Part shown: positions 57,280-64,000 of the stretch, one piece after another | Layout of the letters: each line of letters begins with the position of its first letter | Numbering within the stretch: position 1 is the stretch's first letter | From: Heracleum sosnowskyi | Taxonomy: Eukaryota; Streptophyta; Magnoliopsida; Apiales; Apiaceae | Assembly (NCBI GenBank): GCA_030848705.1 | Contig: CM061243.1 | Location: forward strand, 111,314,674-111,378,673 | Direction of reading: 5' to 3' | Length of the DNA stretch: 64,000 nt | Position numbers and translations under genes: made by a program | Notes under the pieces: generated by a model | Told to the model about the DNA's origin: nothing | Seen by the model: only the letters and a program-made list of their open reading frames with translations | The model's database searches: none

Positions 57280-59592
57280 CTAGTTAGAACACTTAGGAAC
57301 CCATACATGTTGGGTTCCTTTCTCATGCAATTTATTAATTTTAACAGCAGAAGACTTTTTGACTTTAGCAGTCCTGACAGGATTTACTCCATCAGGATTT
57401 GCTTTGTCAGTATCAGTATTAACAAAAGCATGCTTCATTATGACATTTTCAGTTCTATCAGACTTTGTACTACTTTCAAACTTAGGCAATGGATCATAAA
57501 AGTTATAGTACAAATCATGATACTCTTTACATGTATAAATAGAATGCCATAGACTACCACAATGAAAACAGGACTTCTGCGGTTTATAGAGTACTGATCT
57601 ATTCCTAACATCAGACTTAGGAATATCAGTAATCTTCTTCTTACTCTTCTTACAATCAATAGCAAGATGATTAGAGTTACCACAGTTAAAACAACACTTT
57701 CTAGGTGCATTTGGGATATACTTATAACCATTCTCTTTATTGATCCCAATTTTACCATTCCTGTTTCTCTTAACAGTAGCTTCCTTTTTCTTATCTGTAA
57801 CCTTACAGATTTTATCTTTAAGCTGTTTCTGAGACAATAGACCTACATTCTTAGTGACTTTGTTCATGACAGGTTTAGACTTTATAATTTTAATTCCTTG
57901 AGTAGAAGAAGATCCCTTTTCAAAAGTAGAATTGGAATCCTTACCAAAAACAAAATTAACAGGAGTAATCTTAGATTTGGTTGAGTCTATAACATGTCTA
58001 TAGGTCTTTGGACTGACTGTCTCATCAATGACAATTTTCTCTTTCAATTTCTTATCCTCATCTGACTTATATCCTAGACACTCTTTCCAATTCTTAGAGG
58101 TATTAATCTCATGAAATTTCCTACCAGAGTCTGTCCAGGTTCTGATTTTCTCATTAGCATAATCAAGTTCTTTTTCAAGGGAAATACATTTAGATGTCAT
58201 CTCTAAGTGCATGTGTTTAGCATTATCACATTCTTTTTGTACTTCTTGCATACGAGAAAATTCAGCTTCTAATATCTCATTCCTTTTTCTAAGGTCAGAC
58301 ATCTCAGATAAGATTCTAGTATTCTCAGCAGTTTGACTTTTAAAGCTAATATGTAATGACTTTAGAAAACGTCTTAACTCAGAAGCATTATCAGTATCAA
58401 AATCAAAGATAGTATTTAGTACCTTATCATCAGGAGCAGCAGTTACATCAGCATTGGCCATTAACGCATAGTTGACTACCTCAGTATCAGATTCTGAGGA
58501 AGAGTCCATCCAATCCTTGCTTGATGTGATGAGTGCCTTTGTCTTGTTGCATTCAGAAGCAAAGTGACCCATACCATTACACTTGTAGCATCTAACCTTT
58601 GACTTGTCAAATTTGCTACCCTTGCTGTCCTTTTTGATATACTTGTCTTTGTCTGCTTTGAAGGTCTTTTTCTGAAAGTTGCCTTGTCTTCTATTCTTCC
58701 TGAACTTCATCCTTCTGAAGTTTCTGACAATCATAGCAACCATCTCTTCCATGTCTGAATCAGAAGATTCATCACCAGTATTGGCATCAGGATTGCCATC
58801 AGTATCTGATGAAGAGTCGTCAGGATCTGACTCAGCTACTCTTGATTTACTTCTAGAGACCTCCATAGCTTTTCCTTTTGATTTAGCCTCTGCTTTCAAA
58901 GCAATTGATTTTGCCTTGCTGCTTTTCTTGTTCTTCCTCTGTTGAACTTCAAGATCATGAGTTCTTAGCATCCCATAGATCTCATCAAGAGACACAATGT
59001 TCAGATCATACTGGTGTCTAATGATTGAGGTCTGAGTATCCCATTCTTCAGGTAAAGCTCTAAGAAATTTGGTGTTTGAATCTTCAGTTTCATATACTTT
59101 GTCAACTAAGGATAAGCTGTTCAATAGTGTCAGAAATCTATCATATAGATCAGTCAGGCTCTCTTCAGGTCTTGCATCGAATTGTTCATATTCTTGAATC
59201 AATAGAGCCCTTCTGTTTTTCTTAACAGATGCAGATCCCTGGCACTGAGTTTCCAAAGTATCCCAGATTTCTTTTGAAGACTTGCATGCAATCACTCTGT
59301 TTGACATGACAGCATCAAGGCTATTATGCAAGATATTCTTTATCTTTGGTTCCCTGAGTACATGAGCTTTTTCTTCTGGAGTCCATTCAGCTTTAGCTTT
59401 GACCACATAATGTTCTTGTACTGTATCTGTTCGTTCTACGAACTTTGTTGGTATATATGGTCCATCACGAATCCTGTCCAAGTAGTCAGGATCCACAGCC
59501 TCCAGGTACATCAGCATCTTTACCCTCCATGTAGGATATTCTGATATCTTTAAGATGGGAATCTTCATGCTTTCATACTTGGTTGTCGACAT
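57280..59592 (-). CDS. gag: Copia Gag, intact, 770 aa, three zinc knuckles
   Basis: ATG at 59592 (MSTTKYESMKIPILKISEYP), 51 bp inside the 5' LTR. Gag core (WRVKMLMYLEAVDPDYL ... LTDLYDRFLTLLNSL), an Asp/Ser-rich segment (SDPDDSSSDTDGNPDANTGD), knuckle 1 CYKCNGMGHFASEC, coiled coil about residues 410-500, then knuckles 2 and 3 (CFNCGNSNHLAIDC and CFHCGSLWHSIYTC, spaced as C-x2-C-x4-H-x4-C). Ends WVPKCSN at TAG 57280. Three knuckles is more than the usual one in copia. It forms particles and binds RNA. It is the best-preserved gene here and may still act in trans. Confidence 0.92.
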   Translation of the reverse strand: MSTTKYESMKIPILKISEYPTWRVKMLMYLEAVDPDYLDRIRDGPYIPTKFVERTDTVQEHYVVKAKAEWTPEEKAHVLREPKIKNILHNSLDAVMSNRVIACKSSKEIWDTLETQCQGSASVKKNRRALLIQEYEQFDARPEESLTDLYDRFLTLLNSLSLVDKVYETEDSNTKFLRALPEEWDTQTSIIRHQYDLNIVSLDEIYGMLRTHDLEVQQRKNKKSSKAKSIALKAEAKSKGKAMEVSRSKSRVAESDPDDSSSDTDGNPDANTGDESSDSDMEEMVAMIVRNFRRMKFRKNRRQGNFQKKTFKADKDKYIKKDSKGSKFDKSKVRCYKCNGMGHFASECNKTKALITSSKDWMDSSSESDTEVVNYALMANADVTAAPDDKVLNTIFDFDTDNASELRRFLKSLHISFKSQTAENTRILSEMSDLRKRNEILEAEFSRMQEVQKECDNAKHMHLEMTSKCISLEKELDYANEKIRTWTDSGRKFHEINTSKNWKECLGYKSDEDKKLKEKIVIDETVSPKTYRHVIDSTKSKITPVNFVFGKDSNSTFEKGSSSTQGIKIIKSKPVMNKVTKNVGLLSQKQLKDKICKVTDKKKEATVKRNRNGKIGINKENGYKYIPNAPRKCCFNCGNSNHLAIDCKKSKKKITDIPKSDVRNRSVLYKPQKSCFHCGSLWHSIYTCKEYHDLYYNFYDPLPKFESSTKSDRTENVIMKHAFVNTDTDKANPDGVNPVRTAKVKKSSAVKINKLHEKGTQHVWVPKCSN

Positions 59593-59628
59593 CTTTAGAT
59601 CGTATCTGATTCAGAATTAAATCAGTTT

Positions 59629-59640
59629 GCTCTGATACCA
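59629..59640 (-). other. Primer-binding site of the young copia element
   Basis: On the minus strand, TGGTATCAGAGC two bases after the LTR end, a perfect tRNA-Met complement. Confidence 0.88.
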
Positions 59641-59642
59641 AT

Positions 59643-60245
59643 TGTTGCCCAGTAAATAACAATTGTAGAAGGGGGGTTGAATACAATTGTATAAGATTCT
59701 CGACTTTATATAACACAAATATGAAAGATCAATAATAATAACAATAACAGCTTTATTAACTTTGATATAAAACTGTTACAAACTCTCTTAAGAAATTCTG
59801 ATGTTCTTAAGAGCTGCTAGCTTACAAAAACTCTCTCAAGAAATTCTGTTCTTAAGAGCTTCTCTCCGATTATGTTCTCTCTCTCTGATCAGTACATAAA
59901 TCGAAACCAAAACTGTGTTTATATAGTGCACACAGCTTCTCTATCAATAACAAGATAAGTCCTAATCATAATAAAGATAGAAACATATCTTTAATCGATA
60001 GCTGCATTCTACAAACCAGGAACAAACTTCCATGTTTATCTAGACTCCAAATATAACTCGAATTAGGAATCCTGATCAGCTTCAAGTCCTGATGATCAAA
60101 CCTGATCATAGTCTGAGTAGGAATCCTGATGATCAATAAGATACTGACGCTTGATCAAATACTGATGACCATGCAATACTGATGACGTCAGCAATCCTGA
60201 TCAGTTGAGTCTAGCTTCTGACGATCATTGAATTCTGATCTAACA
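59643..60245 (-). repeat. 5' LTR of the young copia element
   Basis: 603 bp, one visible difference from 48218-48820. A TATATA-type core is present on the minus strand near 59920-59925. Confidence 0.92.
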
Positions 60246-60250
60246 AAACT

Positions 60251-60422
60251 TTTCAGACCACACTATATACGTGTTGGAGAACCGATGTTTCGAGATTGTA
60301 TTGTTGTTGTACTATGCAAATAGCAGAATGCAAAAGTTGTCAGAATTCGAAGATTTTTGTTTTTACTATTAATCCGTAATATTCGAGATATTTTAGAATA
60401 CGTCAATTATATCAAGACTCGG
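60251..60422. other. Short joint between nests
   Basis: About 170 bp, no gene. AGACCACACTATA at about 60256-60268 is the exact inverse of TATAGTGTGGTCT at about 48082-48095 near the end of the solo LTR. Confidence 0.4.
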
Positions 60423-62430
60423 TGTAACAGCCCAACTTTTCGGACTATTATTCTAAATACGAAACTTAAATAAAAATAGATTCCTTATTCGATAAATTCA
60501 ATACTCCACAAAAGTCAACACGATGGTCAAACTCAACAATAATTCAAAACATAAAAGCAGAGACACAGCTCCATAAATCCAACAATATTCAATGTCTAAC
60601 AGATAATCAAATTATTCGAATAGTCTTATGCAAAATCACATAGCACGAAATCCATAACTCCACATCCTTATTCTTACTTAGCTTCCAAAACTCCGAACCT
60701 GAAATATATTAAAACAATGAGCTGCAAAGCCCAACAAGTAACTATCGCCCAACGGCTCAAAGTAATATTTAAAATAGAATTTCTTAACTTTAAATCGATA
60801 ATATAATCTTAACAATAAAATCACATTTAATTCCCACGGTTCTAAATTACGGTCACACTATGCCAGTGACACGGCTTCTATAGTTCGATGATTCGATGGG
60901 GGCCAGTTTACGTCCCTCGATAAGACAAACTCAATGAGGTATCTATGTGTTCCGGAACGTGCGTAAACTAGTTCTATATGTCACACTATCCAGTGACCAG
61001 ATTCTATGATTCGATGCGCAACTAAAACTGGGGAATTCTATAAAAATCTTTTCTAAAATCTATTTTCGATATCACAAGTTTCAAAATCAAATATTTCGAA
61101 TATAATAAGATAACCGAATAAAAAAAGATTTGATAATATTAGTGAGCAACGAAAAGTCACTTACCTCGATACCAATGTCGCACCCTGAAAATAAAATCAC
61201 AACAAATCCTTAATATTAACTTATAATCTATTAACAATCAAATAAAGCAAACAAGTACACAACTCAATAGAACTCATGCGGCGTTTACATATAATTTACT
61301 CGAAGAAGATTCCAAACATCAAACATCAAAATATCTTGCAAAATAGACTATTGTTAACAAACTCAATCCTGACCGGTTCTAAAAATTGGCAATTTACTCT
61401 ATGAAAATGATTTTATCTAAAAAAGTACAAAACACGAAAAATGTAGGTAATCCTGAGACCTTTCCAGAATGATAAGGCTCGTTAAAAACGGACAAGTAAC
61501 GAATTCAGAGCATGAACATTTGCGGACTGCAGAAAAGAATCAGCCCCTGATTTATTTAGTGTTATGCTATTTACGGCATCCAAATCACAGAATATAGCAG
61601 CAGAGTGTAAACAAGAAACACAGAACACGAAAATAACTTTCAATATTGATATTACTCATTAAATTAGCATAAAAACTCAATTTATTACGAATTTTCAAAG
61701 TTAGACATCTCAGTTTCAAAAACATACTGGCTAGTCAATAAATCCCAGAAAAACTCATATCTACAGACCTAATTTCAAAAAAAAAAAGAATCAAAGTTGT
61801 ATATAATTCAAATACCTTTTCATAAAGTCTAATTTCATAAAATTACGACAAATAACGAATCATATATGATGTTTACAAGAATTCAGACTTTATATAGTAT
61901 ACATACAAAATCGGAGTAGTCATACGAACACAATAGACAAAACAAAGAACTCATGAATATATATCATATTATATACCAAAACATTATCACTTGTACAAAT
62001 AATCAAGAAAATATGATTTACACATAATATCATAAACACGAATTTACAAAAATATACAAAGAGTTCAAGAATAGTTACCCCTTTTTCTAAGCTTGTCACA
62101 AATCTTCCTCTGTTCGTGTTCTTCTTCTTCTCTCTCTCTCTCAACATTTTTTTCTCGATGCTGTGCTGTAGTATTTTCTAGGGTTTTGTCTTTTTTTCGC
62201 TTACAAATTACATACGTTTGTATCTATATAGTAGTCCATTTAATTAACTTGGGTTAACCAAAATCTTTCAATTAAACTAAAGCCCAACTAAATTAAATTA
62301 GTACGGTCCGTTAATCCAATTTTATTCTAAAGTCAAATTATATAATTATCTTAAATTTTAATCCAATTCTAATTCTAATTTCTAGCAAATTTTAATCTAT
62401 TAAAATTACAAAAAAATCCGGGATATTACA
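60423..62430 (-). repeat. Left LTR (2008 bp) of gypsy-type pair
   Basis: TGTAACAGCCC to GGATATTACA on the plus strand. It matches the block starting at 62621 at high identity along its visible length. Five bases before it are CTCGG; the partner duplication lies outside the window. Contains no gene; the 75-codon frame at 61920-62147 is not supported. Confidence 0.85.
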
Positions 62431-62620
62431 AACTACTCTCCTTAAAAAGAATTTGGTCCCCAAATTCACAACAATCCTATACTCCAAAAGTTCATGACAC
62501 ATTTACCCACTAATCTCCTACAAGTCAAACTTAAACTATGGTCCACAGAAACGCATCCTAGGAAGTGTACTAGTCCCATACCTAACACACTCCGAAGAAC
62601 AACCTGCTCTTGATACCAAC
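62431..62620 (-). mobile_element. 190-bp internal domain of LTR pair with primer site
   Basis: Everything between the two LTRs. On the minus strand the right end reads GTTGGTATCAAGAGCAGG, a tRNA-Met-like primer-binding site with one extra A, just inside the right LTR. The left end reads AAGGAGAGTAGTT against the left LTR, a weak purine tract. No gag or pol. Either an internal deletion or a minimal non-autonomous element. Confidence 0.75.
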
Positions 62621-64000
62621 TGTAACAACCCGACTTTTCGGAATATTATTCTAAATACAAAACTTAAATAAAAATAGATTCCTTATTCGATAAATTCAAT
62701 ATTCCACAAAAGTCAACACGATGGTCAAACTCAACAATAATTCAAAACATAAAAGCGGAGACACATCTCCATAAATCCAACAATATTCAATGTCTAACAG
62801 ATAATCAAATTATTCGAATAGTCTTATGCAAAATCACATAGCACGAAATCCATAACTCCACATCCTTATTCTTACTTAGCTTCCAAAACTCCGAACCTGA
62901 AATATACTAAAAAAATGAGCTGCAAAGCCCAGCAAGTAACTATCGCCCAACGGCTCAAAGTAATATTTAAAATAGAATTTCTTAACTTTAAATCGATAAT
63001 ATAATCTTAACAATAAAATCACATTTAATTCCCACGGTTCTAAATTACGGTCACACTATGCTAGTGACACGACTTCTATAGTTCGATGATTCGATGGGGG
63101 CCAGTTTACGTCCCTCGATAAGACAAACTCAATGAGGTATCTATGTGTTCCGGAACGTGCGTAAACTAGTTCTATATGTCACACTATCCAGTGACCAGAT
63201 TCTATGATTCGATGCGCAACTAAAACTGGGGAATTCTATAAAAATCTTTTCTAAAATCTATTTTCGATATCACAAGTTTCAAAATCAAATATTTCGAATA
63301 TAATAAGATAACCGAATAAAAAAAGATTTGATAATATTAGTGAGCAACGAAAAGTCACTTACCTCGATACCGATGTCGCACCCTAGAAATAAAATCACAA
63401 CAAATCCTTAATATTAACTTATAATCTATTAACAATCAAATAAAGCAAAAAAGTACACAACTCAATAGAACTCATGCGGCGTTTACATATAATTTACTCG
63501 AAGAAGATTCCAAACATCAAACATCAAAATATCTTGCAAAATAGACTATTGTTAACAAACTCAATCCTGACCGGTTCTAAAAATTGGTAATTTACTCTAT
63601 GAAAATGATTTTATCTAAAAACGTACAAAACACGAAAAATGTAGGCAATCCTGAGACATTTCCAGAATGATAAGGCTCGTTAAAAACGGACAAGTAACGA
63701 ACTCAGAGCATGGACATTTGCGGACTGCAGAAAAGAATCAGCCCCTGATTTATTTAGTATTATGCTATTTACGACATCCAAATCACAGAATATAGCAGCA
63801 AAGTGTAAACAAGAAACACAGAACACGAAAATAACTTTCAATATTGATATTACCCATTAAATTAGCATAAAAACTCAATTTATTACGAATTTTCAAAGTT
63901 AGACATCTCAGTTTCAAAAACATACTGGCTGGTCAATAAATCCCAGAAAAACTCATATCTACAGACCTAATTTCAAAAAACACAAAGAATCAAAGTTGTA
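62621..64000 (-). repeat. Right LTR of gypsy-type pair (cut by window end)
   Basis: Starts TGTAACAACCCGAC and follows 60423 onward with scattered single-base changes; 1380 bp visible. The element is on the minus strand, so this is its 5' LTR. Confidence 0.82.

Larger units (their letters stand above)
48218..60245 (-). mobile_element. Young SIRE-like copia element with intact ORF3 and antisense unit
   Basis: A complete 12028-bp minus-strand element with 603-bp LTRs (48218-48820 and 59643-60245) that differ at one base by eye (48636 G, 60061 T region), and target duplication AAACT (48213-48217, 60246-60250). It holds gag, pol with one nonsense codon, an antisense gene-like unit and a 1232-codon ORF3. 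It is the youngest insertion in the window. Confidence 0.93.

Noticed and set aside
48082..60268. A MITE with 13-bp terminal inverted repeats around the insertion site
   Set aside because: One arm lies inside the solo LTR, whose end and AATAG duplication are exact, so the pair cannot bound one element.

Overview
The window looks like intergenic heterochromatin of a eudicot plant. It is AT-rich, made almost wholly of transposable elements and endogenous virus, with nested LTR retrotransposons whose primer-binding sites mostly match plant initiator tRNA-Met. I found no convincing host gene, tRNA, rRNA or CRISPR array. The species cannot be named from the sequence.

Region 1 (1-18853) holds three decayed copies of one endogenous pararetrovirus (Caulimoviridae-like). 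Copy A (1-1860, minus) is a fragment. Copy B (about 2310-9640, plus) and copy C (about 9696-18853, minus) face each other head to head and form a very large inverted repeat centred near 9665. Copy B runs: two small ORFs, movement protein plus retropepsin-like domain, two small ORFs, coat protein with a zinc knuckle, a 336-codon terminal ORF, an array of paired CCAAT boxes, a TATA box, a poly(A) signal, a leader of about 590 nt, and a tRNA-Met primer-binding site. No reverse transcriptase or RNase H is visible in either long copy. Copy C, and in part copy A, carries a foreign insert in the coat gene.

Region 2 (about 19043-26824) is a nested gypsy (Tat-lineage-like) structure. A non-autonomous gag-protease element (19153-25950, minus, target duplication ATGTA) sits in the 51-bp repeat array of an older relative lying in the opposite orientation (LTR at 26308-26824). 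Its coding-free half is filled with 51-, 159- and 74-bp tandem repeats.

Region 3 (26825-30414) holds a degenerate repeat, a truncated gypsy RT fragment and unassigned sequence.

Region 4 (30415-60250) is a second nest. A gypsy-type solo LTR of about 4.6 kb (30420-48187, duplication AATAG) is split by a SIRE-like copia element with an env-like ORF (34902-48071, duplication AATGT). A second, very young SIRE-like copia element (48218-60245, minus, duplication AAACT) landed 25 bp beyond it. That element carries an intact 1232-aa ORF3 and an antisense gene-like unit (TATA box plus 133-aa ORF) between pol and ORF3.

Region 5 (60423-64000) is a pair of about 2-kb gypsy-type LTRs separated by only 190 bp; the right one runs off the window.
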